64,000 nt of DNA from positions 17,986,489-18,050,488 of the forward strand of contig NC_088879.1 of assembly GCF_032884065.1 (NCBI RefSeq). Direction: 5' to 3'. Source of the DNA: Artemia franciscana (Eukaryota; Arthropoda; Branchiopoda; Anostraca; Artemiidae). How positions within the stretch are numbered: position 1 is the stretch's first letter; each line of letters begins with the position of its first letter. The position numbers and the translations under genes are program-made. Under the pieces are notes generated by a model that worked only from the letters and a program-made list of their open reading frames with translations, made no database searches and was not told where the DNA came from. Shown piece by piece: positions 24,601-39,600 of the stretch.

Positions 24601-27600
24601 CAACTGAAACACTCAGAATTTACCAACTATCTCAGTTTGTTGTTGTCAAAAGTGCTTTTAAATTCTTGTTATTGAAAAGTTCCTTTATTAAACTATTGTT
24701 ACTCAGTCAGCAATTAAAGCACACAGAAAAAACTAACTAACTTGTTGTACTCAAAAGTTATTTTTCTTAAATTTGTAGTACTCTGCCAGCAATTAAAACA
24801 CTCAGAATACTCAACTAGTTGAGTTTGTTGTAGTCAAAAGTACTTATATTAAATTTCTTTACTCAGTCAGTAACTAAGACACAAGGAATATACCAACTAG
24901 CTGAATTTGCTGTGCTCTGTGTATTTACTAATTTTTTTTTTACTCAGTCAGCCACTAAAACACCCGGAATTTACCAACTATGTTAGATTATTGTAGTCAA
25001 AAGTGCTTTTATCAATTTTTCGGTACTTAGCTAGCAAAGAAAACACACGGGATTTATCAATTAGTTGATTTTGTTGTATTCAAAACTGCTTTATTTAATT
25101 TTTGTTATTCAGTCAGCAACTAAAACACACAGAATATACCAACTAGCTGAGTTTGTTATACTCAAAAGTGCCTTTATTAAATTTTTGATATAAAGTTGGT
25201 AGCTGAAAGATTTGAAGTTTACCAGCTAGCTGAATTTATTGCTGTCAAAAGTGCTTTTATTAAATTTTCGGTGCTCAGCGAGCAAGTAAAACACACGGAT
25301 TTTATCAACTAGCCTTGTTTCTTGTACTAAAAAGTGCTATCATAAAATTCTTGTTACTCAATCAGCAACTAGAAGACTCGGGATTTATTTGCTACCGGAG
25401 TTTGTTGTAGTCAAAATTGTTTTTATTAATTTTTTTGATACTCAGTCAGCAACTAAAAAGAATGGGAATTTATCAACTAGGTGAGTTTGTTGTAGTCAAT
25501 TAGTTACGGTTGTTGTACTCAAAAGTGTTTTCATTAAATTTTTGTTATTCAGTCAGCAAGTAAATTATATGGAATTTACCATCTGGCTGATTTTGTTGTA
25601 CTCAAAAGTTTTTTCAATGTATTTTTTGGTATTCAGCCAGTAATTAAAATATTCTCAATTTAACAACTACCTGAATTTGCTGTAGTCAAATGTGCTTTAA
25701 TTAATTTTCTTACTAATTCGGCAACTAAAACACTGGGAATTTACCAACTAGCTGAGTTTATTGTAGCCAAAAGTGTTTTATTAAATTTATAGTGCTCAAC
25801 GAACAAATAAAACCCACGAAATTTATCAATCAACAACTAAAACAACAACAATTAAAACATCAAAAACAACAGTTGCTCAATCAACAACTAAAACACCCAG
25901 AATATATCAACTAGCTGAGTTTGTTGTACTAAAAAAGGCTTTATTGTAACATTTTTCTCATATGGCTGTCGTATCATTGCTTAAATTATATAAAACTTTA
26001 TTAATTTCGACTTTATGCGTACCCCAATACTAAAAAATAAACTTTTAAAAAGTTTTATCGTCTCACTTTCCTCATAGGGCTGTCGTATCATCGCTTAACA
26101 TATATATGACTTTATCAATTATAACTTTATGCAAACCCCAATTCTAGGCAATACATTATAAAAGGCTTTTATTGCATCAGGCTGTCGTATCTTCGCTTAA
26201 AATATATACTACTTAATTAATTTTGACTTTTTGCATACCCAAATACTAAGCAATACTTTTAGAATTTTAACTCCCGAAAAATTCTAAGTCAAAAAGTTTT
26301 GAGTCGAAAAAATTCCAAGGCCAAAAACAAAAAGTCCCAAAAAAGAGGGGACAACAAGTTTGGTAAGGGGTATTGGGGGTCCTTCAGAGATTGGGACATG
26401 GTTGACCATAATTTCCCTCTAAAAATTGCTATAGCAATTGACTCGTTGGGGAACCCAAGTTCGCTGGTTTAAATTGCCCGAGCGTGCGTTATAAGACCAG
26501 ATTTAATTTAATCCAGTAAAATCTCCAGATACATATGGTTTACAATAAAACGCAAATGATACAACGAGCTTAAGATTTTTACGTTTAGGGAAGGGAGAAT
26601 AGGGTAGCAGCTAAACTCCTATTTGTGGTAATTTTTGTTTCTTTTAAGTTTGACTTGAATATTCAATTTTTTTGATATTTTTAAGACCTATTTATTCGTC
26701 CATATTAGTACCTACCATTTTTACGCTTCTTATGATCATCTGTTTTAAAAATTAAATAAAAAACAAGTTTGTGTTAGGCTCAAAAGTAAGGAGCAACATC
26801 AAAACTTAAATCGAACAGAAATTATCGCGTATATGAAAGGTCCCCCCAACACCTCACTGTTCACGCTTAAGTTTTCCGGCATTTTAAAAAAAAGTTACTG
26901 ATTGTTCTAATTAAATAATCTTTGTCTTTCAGGAGTCGTTTTTAAGGAATTGGGACCAAATTTGAGCTTTAGCGCACATAGCAAGGTGTTGAGGAGGGGA
27001 AAATCCCATCATATACGTAATAATTTCTGTTCATCTTAAGTCTTAATGCTGCTTCTTGCTTTGAACTGAAAAAACTTCTTTTTTTGTTTAGTTTCTGATC
27101 GTTTTTAATTAACGCCAGGAAATCTGGCAGAAAAATACTTCTGCCCATAGAAATGTCCTCTGGACAATTCAATTGTGGTGAAAATTTACCCCAGACAATT
27201 ACCCTTAACATGTCCATACCTAAAATTCCGCCGGTAAATATAAAGCAAGACCTACACAGAAACTGCATATAAAAATTCAAGCGAATTCCGCCAGTATAAA
27301 ATTTCCCTTGAAAAGCTCACCCCTGAGAAATTTCATCTCCCTGGTAAATTCTTCCGGTGTAAAATCCCTCCAGCAGAAAATTCGTCCTTTCCTCCTTACC
27401 TGAAAAATGCATACATAATTTCCATTTACGTAAACTATACATAAACAATAGTAAAATTTTCACTTAGACATTTCGCAAGGGGCTTGGAGGGGGGGGGTCA
27501 TGTTATCTCCAAAGACATAGTTACTGGGTCTTTAAACTTTGCTGTCAAAATTAGTATCTTAAAACTTTGATCGGATAGTTTTGGGGGAAAAGTGTCATGG

Positions 27601-30600
27601 GAGGGGGCCTTTTGGCCTCAAATTGTTTGATCACTTAGGAAGGAGTCTAGAGCTTTTAATTTTCGTTAATATGAGTCCTCTCCCTACATTTTAGGCATAC
27701 TGGGTTGATATGATCAAGCCTGGAGAAAAACAACAAACAAATAAACCGGCATCTGTGATCTTTCTTTGGGTAAAAATACAAAATTTCAAATTTTTATATA
27801 TAGGAGCTTGAGATTTCTACAATGGACTCCTTTGATATGCTGAATTTGATATTGTGATTTTCATTCATATTCTATGACTCTTAGGGGATGTTCACCCCCT
27901 TTTTTTCAAAAATCAGGTGAATTTTCTCAGGCTCGTAACCTTTGATGGGTAAGACACGACTTTATGAAACTTATATATTTGGAATTAATGATATAATCCT
28001 TTGATATAATTAATCAAATGAATTATATCCTTTGATACAATTATTGGTATTAAAATTCCATCTTTTGTGGTTTCGGTTACTATTGAACCGGGTCACTCCT
28101 TACTTACTGTTTGTTTCCACGAACTGTTTGATTTCTGTTTTTTTTTCGTATCAAATATTCCTTAATATCAATTTCTAATCGTTATGAGTTAAAATTGTTA
28201 TAAAAATTCTTTTTTGGCTCAAGTAAATCTAATCAAGAAGACAAAGTTGCAAAAATTGAATCCAGAACCTTTTTTTCCAAACGGTCTTAATTATTCATCC
28301 ATTATTTGCAGGGCTAAGGGGATTTTAATGCATAAATTCTATCTTCTGTAGTTTCGGTTACTATTGAACCGGGTTACTCTTTACTTACAGTTCGTTACCA
28401 CGAACTGTTTGATTTCTGTTTGTTTTGAATATCATATATTCCTTAAAATTAATTCCTAATCGTTATGAGTTAAAATTATTTAAAAATCCATTTTTAGCTC
28501 GAGTAAATCTAATCAAGAAGACAAATCTGCAAAAATGGGATCCAGAACCAAGGTCTTTTTTCCAAACGGTCTTAACTATTCATCCATTATTTGCAGGGCT
28601 AAGGGGATTTTAATGCATAAATGTTAACAGTTGAGTTTAAGGTCCCCAATCAAGGGTTCATTTGTCTTGCGGGTTAAAGACTTATGTCTTGTTGTCCTTA
28701 GACCGTCGATGCAAAGAAATCGGAATAATTCGTTCAAATAAAGGCCCATTTACGGAAAAACAATTTTTTCGTGAGGGGCTTGGACAACTAAATATGGATA
28801 ATAACACGGAAAACAGACTAAGATATACAGTTTTTTCCAAGATGTTTCTAAATTCTAATTCTAAATTCTAAAATGCAGGTTCTAAATTTATCAGTTTTGT
28901 CTTCGACAGCTCTTGAAATCATCCTCTCAAATTCCCATTTTAGAGTCTATCAACGTTTTAACTACCTGGAACACATTTGGCACCCTAAATTTCAGCATTA
29001 AGTTAAATTCAAACGCTACAAGATGGAGACTTTTCTTTCAGTAAATTTATTTAAGACTTTTCTAAAAAAGACATTTTTAAAAGAAAATTAAAGAGTTGCA
29101 TTAAAGCTAAGGCAAAAAGCAATAAAGTAAAACAATAATTCGAACTTAAACTGAGAAGAAATCACGGTCAAAGAATAAATTAGACCCAAAATGAACAGAA
29201 AGAGAAATGGATGATCAAGCATAGGTTATAAGGAACATAAATTACCACAAACAGGAGAAGGGTTAACAGGCTCTAAGCCTTCTAACGGCCAGAGCGTCAG
29301 TTGTGCTTTACTGGATTTATTTTTGGAACACTGTTTTGTATTTGTCATAAAATCAGTCGGAGTTTAAATGAAGGGATATGAGATACTAATTCCTACGTAT
29401 TTCAATAGACTATACCCATATTGGAGATGGAGAGATACGTAATTTGTACAATGAAATACGCTCTTTTAGGCACCTGGTATCCCTCTCGCCTAAATAATGA
29501 CCTATCGCCCTTCTGTGACTATAGCTGATGCGCAATTCTGCATCGCCAGATATAAATCCATTAAAAAGTAAGTTATCTAACTTAGTTAAGTCAAATATCA
29601 TGATAAATGTTCATATTAAGGAATGGTATTGTGTGAACTACGGGACTTTTCCGGACCAAATGTGCCACCGCAGAAGACAACTTCATTTGCATCTGGGACA
29701 GTTATTATACAATTTTTTATAACTTTAAACCAAAAGGCTATCTAGAATTTTCAGTCGATTGTATCTTGGCTCTCTTTGCTTAAAATAGTAGCTTCGTATC
29801 ACAAAATAGCAGAAAACATAGAAAACCAAACCTGAGGCACAATATTTTTGGTCGCTTAAAAAAGGCACTAGAAATTTGATTTTCGTTCGAATAAGCTGTC
29901 ATTCAATCTTTTAAGACCATCAACTCGATACGATCACGATAACATAGATTAATGAAGAAAGTAACAACGCACTTATGAAATTTCTTCCAAAATTATGCAA
30001 AACTTAATATTTTGGTAGGTATGGCCTTAAATCTTCTATTGTAAATTTCTCTGATATGTCAAGTCTAGTGTTTTCTTTAAGATGTCTTAATTTCTTTAGG
30101 GTGCTTCCTGCTTTTTTCAAAATTCATGCAAATTCATTCAGACTCAGTTTTTTATGGGTAACTTTAAATTTCATGAGTATTTATATTTGTAATAAGCAGA
30201 AAGTTTTTGTTATGCATTAATTGTTATCGAAATTCTTTTTTAAAAGTTTTAGTTACTTTTTACTGAAATGCTCTTTAATTATTATTTTGTTAACACGAAC
30301 TGTTTAACGTCGCGGACGCTTAGGTCACACTGTCTTTTTAGACGGGTATTTTGCATGCTCCTTTTTGATAAGAAAAGTGCCCTTTTTGTGTCTTGAAATA
30401 ACGCTGTGTCTGGTCAAGATGGTCCTGGAAGTGAAATTAATGTGTAAGGGTATAACTGTCATTCAATCACTTTTTGTTCGTTAGGCTAAAGCAGCAATAA
30501 AATTCTCAATTCGATTAAACTTTCATTCAAAATTGTTCAACAACTGATTCAGTACAATCAGTCTTGGTGAGAAAAGGAAAAATAACAATAAAGTAACAAA

Positions 30601-33600
30601 TAAACACGTGCCCATAACAAAGAAAAAAAGTCAAAGAAAAATAATTGCCTGTTTTTACTTGTAGTACCTTAAAAGTTTTGTTAAGGGGCTAACAGTCGTC
30701 CAAAATCTGGTTTGAACCAGACTTTGTTCAACATTAACTGTACTAAGAAATATCGATGAGTGTGTTTGAACTTAACACATTTTATGTATTTGCAATCAGC
30801 AGGAAGTACAGATCATTTTGATGTATATATTTGTTTCCAACATTTGGTTCTATAGTTTTCTCTTCTGCTTTCTCCTATTTTCTTGGTGTTATTTTGTGTG
30901 GCCTTTCACTCACACAATTTGAAGTGGTTCCGTATCTGGGATTCATTCTGGATCAAAATCTGAGTATGGAGAACATATTGCAATATAAAAGAATACAAGT
31001 TAGGGAGACAAGAAAGAGTGATGTAAGCAGAGGCATAGGTTGAATCAGTTTGAAATTCGTTTCTAGGTTTTGTTTATAAGTAGAAAGTTAACCACGACTT
31101 ATGAATAGCATTAAACAAAATTTCAGGAATTTTATAATGTTAATGGTTCGAGAGAGGGTTTCTTTTCCTGATATATTGATCTTTATTCTTCTTGTTTTTA
31201 ATTGTCTTTTCTGCAGTTGCATTTTTTTATTTTTTTTATTGTTTCTTAATAGATATGACATGTATGGTACCCAGAAGATGGGTTTTTAAAGCATATTTTA
31301 CTGTAATGTGACATTGAGTTTGCTGTCACATTGAGTTTTGTTAAGAAAATTGCTTAAATTCAATTGAGTTCTCTCAAGACGAATCTAATCAATTAATTTT
31401 AGTCATGGATAATTCGCTCTATTGCAGAGACTATCTAGATGTACAGAATTTTAACTTTTATTCGCTAACAGTGGTCAAATATAATTTGAGTAATTGATGG
31501 CATTGCAGTTCCTTAAACAAAGATTGAAGTCTCGGAGTTTCTGAAATAGGAATGTCAGGTTCTACATATAAAAGTAAAGAAAAATTTATATTTTTCTCAT
31601 ATAAGAATTTATTTTTGAGACTATCCAATATCAAAATTGTTAAATTTAAATTTGGTTTCTTTCAGATTTCCTCAAATGATATTGAAAAGGCTAACGTTGA
31701 ATTTGGAAGCCTAGATAACCTTATAGACATTCTTTTGCCAAGTACGGGCAAGAAGATTTTGACCAGATACCCATCATTAGAAAGTATAGGTGATCTCTTT
31801 GACTCAATATCAAATGAAGATGATGATCTGCCTTGTAAGGGTATTATTCGCCAGAACCTGAAATATATGCCAGCTGTTAAAACTGTAAGTATTTCTTGCC
31901 ATAAATACAAATTTCCATTTAGGTGTGGACCTAAACAAACATTAGAATGTTCAAATTCTAAAAGTAATTTCCAGTTCCTTTGGTGTTCTGTTAGTGATAT
32001 CCAAAAACATAACCTATTTGGAACGGAAATAATATGAGAAACCTGTTCTAGGGTTCTTGCCCTTGATTATCAGATAAATGTCTTTTTTTTTTGTAAACTT
32101 AATTTTGTTTCGTTTTAACTTCAATGCTTAAACCATTAAATAATAAACTAATTAGCTAGCCCCTAAGAAAATGCAGGCTACGGTTAACCCATACAGGAAA
32201 CAAAAATAGCTTGAAAAGCTGAACCTAAATTTTATATTTCAATTTTGAGGGATTACTCATTGCATTTGGTCAGAGTTTATGTTCACCACCTTGGAGGTGA
32301 TTCACGTAGTGTTCTGTTTGATTTTAGTTCCTTAGTTCGGTTTATGATCCTGACATGTGAAATATTATGATTTAAAATTTTTTCTACATAGGCTTATTTT
32401 TTCATTTTTCGAATTAGTTGAGTCTAGAGAGATAAAGAGTGTTTTGTGCAGGAAAAGGTTCCTTTACTATTCGAGATATCTTTTCCGATGGAAGATAGGG
32501 TTTTGTGAAGTTTTGTAACGGGTTTGTTATACTGTGAATTCATACAGTGGTAGTTTTGCCCCTAGGTAAGTACACCTGTCCTATACTTCCTGGGTATATT
32601 TGTGGTAAGCCCACATCTTAAAATTAACGAGGGAAGAGCTTGCACAACTCATGGTCCGCCACGGCTGGTTTATAGTACCCTTATACCACTTGTAGTGGTA
32701 CTGGTGGCACCAATCCATGCAAACTGTCTTTAGCAGGAAGCTAACACTAGTGGCAGCAACGAGGTGGTTGTAGTATAATACCCTACTGCCATTAGTAGTG
32801 ACGTTTAATGGTACCATGCATTGAAAACTGCTTTTTACAGGAAGCAAACACTGGTGGCAGTAACTTGGTGGAACTATCAAAATACTTATATTAAATCCAA
32901 TATGTGTTTCCAAACAGTCAACCCCAAAGGCATATTTATTCTGTCTTTGTGTAATATTAAAAAAATGGCGTTTTATAAATTTTGATTGGATCTATATGGG
33001 GAGAAAGGATTCAAGGGTGAGGGCTGGTTGACCTTCAATCACTTTTGACCTTATTTCCAATTAATCGAGCATTCTGCAAATTTCAATGGCCACTCCTCCC
33101 ATAAAAATCGTATGCGACATGGGACATAACTTAAAACCCTTGCTCCCTAGCTTTAGGGGTTGTGTTAGCACTTGAGGATTGTTATATGATCTCTGGACCA
33201 TTTTAAACAAAATGTCTATTATCTCAAAGTTCGGATCATATGTATTTAGGGAAAGGAGGACTTGAGGGAGGCTAGTGTTCCTCCAATATTTTTTTTCTTA
33301 AAAAGTGAAACAGAACTTTCAATTTCCAATGAAATGGGCATTCCTTACGCTTTGCACGGCCACCCCTTCCAAAAAAAATCTTATATACCACCGAGGATGA
33401 ATTACAAACCTTATCCAGAGGCCTTGGAAAGCTGTGTCTATCCTGGAGGTATTGTGATATGACAAAAACCTTATCTGCCACCAAGGCATAACCTACAACA
33501 TCTACCCCTGGGTTTTGGGGGCAAGTCTGAAAATTTTGATCTAAAGTTAGTCAAAAGATTTTAATTGAATACTTTTGGGGAATAGAGAGCATTGGCTGGG

Positions 33601-36600
33601 GGCTAGTTGCCGTCTGATCACTTTTTGTTCCAAAAAGGGATTTAAAACTTGCAATTTTCAACCAATGAACCCCCCTCCGAAGCTTGTATCACCACTTTTC
33701 CATTCAGGCGTGGTTATAAGTGCGAATATGAGTGAATGTGAGTGTGATTGAGTGATCTATCCTCCCTTTCATAAGTACATTAAATTCCTTTGCGATTTAT
33801 CTTCCAGTTCTTCCCTTGGGGCTTTAAGGGGCTTCTGTCGACTCCCGAGGTATTGTTATATGATCCTTGGACTTGAATTTTTGTTTTGAACAAAATGGCT
33901 ATGTCAAAATGTTGATAAGATGCATTTAGGGTAAAATGGGTGTGGAAGCTGGGGGATTTATGCTCCAATCACTTCTGACTATTAAAAAGGGAACTAGAAC
34001 TTTCAATTTCCTATCAAATGAGTCTCTTGCAAGGTTTACACGACCACCCCTTACACAAAATCCATACAATCCCTGGACGCCAGAACTTCCAATTTCAGAT
34101 CGAATGAGCATCCTATGAAGTTTCTACAACTACACCTTGCATGTGAAGTGCCTCAGGAGAAAAAACAAATGATATAAAAAATGTTGAAGCATTATGGCCT
34201 TTACTATAGGCAAAATTATAGTGTTTCTAGCGTCTGTTATTACTAATTTACGCTTCAGACATTTTTTTATTCACATAGTGTCTTTTGATTTATTTTAACA
34301 TTCCTCTAAACATCCATCAGAACTTCCGATCTCAAATCAAAATTTACCTAATTTCAAAATTTACCTAAGAAGTTTCTACGACTGTACTGTGCATATGAAG
34401 TGCCTCTGAGGAAAAGGACATTAATGATAAAAAAATATTGAAAACTCATGGCTTTTACTATAGGCAAAATTATAGTGTTTATAGCCTCTGATATTCCTAA
34501 TTTACACTTTAGACATCCTGCATGCACAAAGTGTCTTTTGAATTATTTCAACATTCCTCGAAACATTCCTTGAAAGTTTCAACTTGATACAATTAGCCGC
34601 AAACTAATAGTCTTAGTAACAGAAGCAGTAATACTTAGAGCAGTATACACAGAGTGCCTTCTAGTCTCTTCAACATGCTTCTCAACTGCCCTGAAAATTT
34701 CCAACTTAATACTATAAGGTGTTCCTAAAGAATTTTTCATATATCCTTTATTCATCCTGGACACTATCCATTCACGTTTCACCTTATTAGTACCCTTAGT
34801 TTCAGCAGTAGCCTAGTGGTATTAGTCGTATTAGTAGTGTCAGTTGTTGCAGTAATTGCGGTAGCAGTAGCAGTTGTAGTAGTAGTAGTAGCAGTAGTAG
34901 TAATTGTAGTAGCAGTAGTATTTATATATTGCGATATAAGCCTTTAGGATAGTTTGCCATCCTCTTTATGTCCTGAAAGTTTCAACTTGAAATACCTGGT
35001 TATTTCCAGATATTATTTGGACACCCTTTTGGAAACCTGCATGCAAATAGCATGTTTTGATTTAGTTCAACATCCTCCTAAACATTTCCTTAAAATTTTA
35101 TCTTAATACCCTTAGCCTCAGTAGTATCATTTGAAATAGTAGTTGTAATAATAGTAGCAGTATAAGCAGTTGCAGTATGCACAGTTAATCTTTTGGTTAA
35201 TTAATCTAAGCTGGTCCTGAGAAATCGCTCGTACACCAATTCGGCAACTTGAATGCACATAGTGCGTTTTTATCAGCTCAGTATTCCTCTAAATATTCCC
35301 TGAAAGTTTCATCTTATAAAAGTTTCCTTTTATAGAAAAATGAAAGGTATGAGATGCGCTATTTCAGTACTACTGACAAACCATGAAAATTGTCTTTCGC
35401 CTAAACAATTGTTTGGTAGTAGTCGTAGTAGTAGTGGAAGTAACAATAGTTACAATAAGTACATAGTATCTTTTGCTTGGTTCCACAACCCTCTAAATAT
35501 GCTCTGAAAGTTAAATTTAATAGTCTAAGCCATTATTTTTGCATGGCTTCTATGATTTTTGGCAATGTGCATTTACTTAAAGTGTTTTTATTTAGTTAAA
35601 ACTTCCCTTATACTTTATCTGAAAGTTATGTATGGGCACCATTTATTTAGTAAAAGCAATAATCGCAGTAGCAGTAATGGTGCTAACAGTGTGCAGATAC
35701 TATTATTAAGCCTTTAAAATCCCCTTCAACATACACTGAAAGTTTTAGCTTAGTGCTCTAACCCATCCCTAATACGTTTCTGATCCGCCCTTTTGAAAAC
35801 TCGTCTCACATAATGTATTTTGCTTTAGTTCTGCTTCCCCTCAACATTCCCTGAAATGTTTACCTTGAAACACTTTTATCTTGACTACACTAACTACATT
35901 GAACTTACTGCGAGACGCCACAGACAGTGCATCGTCCACCAGTGGAAACAAACCGAAGCGAATGAGACATGGATGGCGGGCAGCTAAAAATGAAAGGTAT
36001 GAGATGCGCTATTTCAGTACTAGTGACAAACCATGACAATGTCTTTCGCCTAAACAATTGTTTGAGCGAAGCCTAGTGAAAATCAAGATGTGAAAAACAC
36101 CTAGAACACCAGGTGTGACGAGATTCGAGGAAATCCTCGTGTGCCCCATCCGAGACAGCCGCCCGTTCTTAAGCTGATAGTGCCCCATAGGCCCACTATG
36201 CCTAATTTTCTCTTGGCTAACTGCGATCCTTTTTTAACAAGATGGAAGACTTTAAAGTCCTGCTCAGTAGCAGCAACATAGCTTTTGCTACTGCGACAGA
36301 AATTTGGAACCTCGATGAGGCCACATGATGGATTGCTGGATATAATTCATTTCTAAGTACTTGAAATAGCCGAGGTGACAGCAGCCTCTGCGGTGGTGTA
36401 GGAATCCAAGTGTGGAAAGACATTTCTTGCAAACTCCTACCTGAACTCACCAACCCAGATCGTGAGGTTATATGGGTAATGTGCAAAATCGCAGGCTTGT
36501 CTCGTCATTTTTCATGCTTGATAACAGTAACTGTGCATTACCATGAAAGCGAGAAAAACGGGCGTGACCTAGTTTTCTACCTCCAAACAGCGGTTGATAC

Positions 36601-39600
36601 ACTTAGAAACCGATATAGCAGTCATGTTTTTATAATTGCTGATGATTTTAACCAGAAAAGAAAGCTTTGCTATCCTCCAGCCTTTCTCTTAATCAGACTC
36701 TGAATGTTCCCACTCAATCGTCTGGCAGTACCCTTGATCTGATCCTTACAAACACTTAGGACCTATACCATCCCCCGACATCACTTGGACCAGTCAGCTA
36801 CACTGATCACTAGGCCCTTTATCTCGTAGCCAAGAGGTCTGTGAGAAAGCCCAAGCTTTCATGGATCATTACCAGACCAATAACTGACTCTGCAATCTGT
36901 GAATATGGCCACTGGATCGCCAAATTCGACTTCCCAGAGGTTTCAGCGGACGTTTTTATTGAGTAAAGGTTGTGCGCTTTCAGCGAAAAAGTGTACTTCA
37001 AGTACCTCGAAATATTTCCAACAAAGACTGTGGTTAAAATTGAATAAATCAAATCATGGATTACGCCCACTATTGAGGCCTTGATCCGTGAGCGCAGCTG
37101 TTTTAACTTGAGTGGCAGGAGAAATTAAGAAGCGACCAAAATAGTTTTAATAGTTAAGATAATCAGAAATGCAAAGCGCAATTACGGTCATGAAAACGTA
37201 GACTCCCTGCTCAGTACTGGACCAGCCAAGTGACGCCACTGAGTCAAAGCTATGAGTAGAGATGTTTCGAAAACTAGTGTCAAAATATCTGACGATAATG
37301 GGCGAATACCTGGGTTCAGTGACGTTAATACATTTCTTGCCTCCCTTTGTACCTGCCGTAGCCCCCCAAGAGAAAGCCTCAATTCTTGATGATTTCCCCA
37401 GCAAAAACACAATGGCACTCAGTGAATTGAAGGTGCACAGTGAAATCAGAAAAGTGAAGATACGCGTCTCTCCTTTCCCAGGCGAAATCTCTGCAGAGCT
37501 CATACGCGAATTTGCTTTGTTCCTAGCCCTGCCACTCTCGGCTCTTATAAACCAGAGCATTGCATATGGGACTTTCCCTAGATCGTGGAAACGGCCTACA
37601 TCCGTACGACTCCCAAAATGAACCCACCCAAGTCGTTTGAGGATTTTAGGCCAATCTCCTTAACGACATACCTAGCAAAAGTGAAAGAATTGTTCATCCT
37701 GCGGTGGCTACTAGAGCATGCAATCAAGAATATCCAGAAATACCAATATGACGGACTCCTAAAATGTGGGACGTCTATATACCTAGTCAGAATGTTCGAT
37801 CGGATCCTGAAGTGGCTTAAAAAGCAAGGCTGTTTTCTCGACCTAGCAGCCATCGACTTTCGCAAAGCTTTTGATATCCTATTACACCTAGTGGACTGTC
37901 AAAATCTGAAGCGAATGGGTACTAAACGCCAAAGGTTAGCCATTGTGCTCGATTTTCTGTCTAAAAGACATAAAAAAGTATTTGCTTTACACGAAGAGGA
38001 CTTTGACTCAGAAGATCCTAGCAAGCATACGAAACTGGTAGGAATAACTCTCCTTGCCATCATCAATTACTTGCTAGTAGCACATAACGACAAATACAAA
38101 TTTGTCGACGATTTGTGACTCTTACTCGCCTATCTTCTTTATGACAATGTCCCCACCAAGCAATTCCTCGAAATCACTTTCGATGCACTTAGTTTACAGT
38201 GCTCTGATACGGAATTGTCTATTAACTCTGCTAAGGGAAAAGTATTCAGACTGAGCCCACCAAAGATGGACTTTCCCCTCCTCCTGAGGTCCCTTTTCCT
38301 GTTGTTAATGAGGTGAAAATACTAGGTGTCATTTTCTCTCATGATTGCACCTTTACTACCCATGTTAATAGTATGACCGGTAAATCTAACTCATCTTTGC
38401 AAACCCTTTCAAAAATGCGTCACTTCGGGTGCAACACCAACAGTCTTCTACGGGCATACTTTTGCTACGCACGCCACAAACTTGAATACACCTGTCCTGT
38501 CTGGGGCGCGTCAGTATTAAGAATCGCATATCTAATGTAGGAACTAGAATCAGTTCAAAAACGGGCAGCCAGGATCATCCTGATTAATAGAGATATTTCC
38601 TACCATGATGCCCTAGCAACCCTCGAACTCCAAAGTATGGAGTTCAGGAAACCTTATCCTGAGGTTCGGCAAAATGATGCTGTCTAACCGTACTCACCGT
38701 GACATTTTACACCCAGAAGCCCCGACAGTCAGCCGTACGAGAGCACGCACTTGTGCCTGTGCGTGCTCGGACAAACCGCTACCAGAATTTTTTCGTCCTT
38801 ATTTTTACATCATTATATAATAGTGATATAATAGTCAAGATTTAAACTCAAAGCTGACCTCCTTGTTTGTAGCTTTAAACAAAATGCCGAAGAATACGTC
38901 GAAAGAATTGAAGCGGCGTAAGACTATAGGAACTGATAGTAAAGTGGATGGAGTTTTGAAATAATTGACATCAAAAATGTTAATAATTTTAACTTGTATT
39001 TTGAATATATGACAACTCAAATTGAAATCTAAGAGTTCAGACAGAAATTTTTTCATTAAGTAATCATTCGTTTTCAACGGCTGAAAACATCTTCGTTGAA
39101 AAAGAAAAATGAGGAGAGCATTAGGGCCTTGGAGGGGGACATGTGGGCCTTGAGGGAAACTTGGGGTCTTGGTGGGGGGCGTTGGGTCCTGGACGTGAAT
39201 ATGTGACCCAAATTCATTTGTAAGCTCGGTAATAGAAAACTGATGTGATCAAGACTATTACATTACAATAGTGATACCTTACCGGTTGTAGTTATTACAA
39301 TTTTTGGAGACCGAAACAACTTTCATTAACCATCGAAAGAATATGTCTGTCCAGTAGGCATCTCAAGTCACTATGGTATGAATATTTTCAGAATGATGCC
39401 AAAAAAAGGTGCCAAAAAATAGATCAATGATAATACTTACTAAAAATCCAATTGTGAAATTTATTTTATTCTCTCTTTCATTCATGTATAATTAATTACG
39501 ATAATTTTTAGGACGAAGCAAGGCAAGAAAGCTCTAAGGCTATTTGTCAGCTAATAACTAATGGCTTAAGAATGGAAGAAAACATCACTAAATTTGAAGG

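Larger units (their letters stand above)
21168..31665. other. Largest LRRC49-like intron (10.5 kb)
   Basis: Contents in order: an AAT microsatellite (about 21510-21540), foldback copy E, a degenerate array (about 23030-23400), a TTAGG-like hairpin (23569-23624), an 83-bp satellite (23930-25930), a three-unit 100-130-bp repeat (25945-26260), foldback copy F and its duplicated end (26752-28620). From 28621 to 31665 I see no gene, clear repeat or RNA. Confidence 0.7.
31885..39511. other. Last LRRC49-like intron (7.6 kb)
   Basis: Contents: two divergent 120-bp units around 32690-32890, repeated words about CCTCCAATCACTTTTGA (33000-34150), a degenerate array (34250-35880), and a CR1-like retrotransposon relic (about 35920-38840). 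The parts at 31885-32570 and 38840-39511 show nothing recognisable. Confidence 0.65.

Noticed and set aside
23930..25930. CRISPR-like array
   Set aside because: Units of about 83 bp are contiguous and diverge along their whole length; no constant repeat with unique spacers, and the genome is animal.
28621..31550. Several short reading frames in the 10.5-kb LRRC49 intron
   Set aside because: All under 75 codons, no motif, no splice context, no repeat signature.
38741..38768. 10-bp-arm hairpin (GAGCACGCAC/GTGCGTGCTC) as a regulatory structure
   Set aside because: It lies in the C-terminal coding tail of the CR1-like relic (RTRARTCACAC), where Arg/Ala-rich codons make it by chance.
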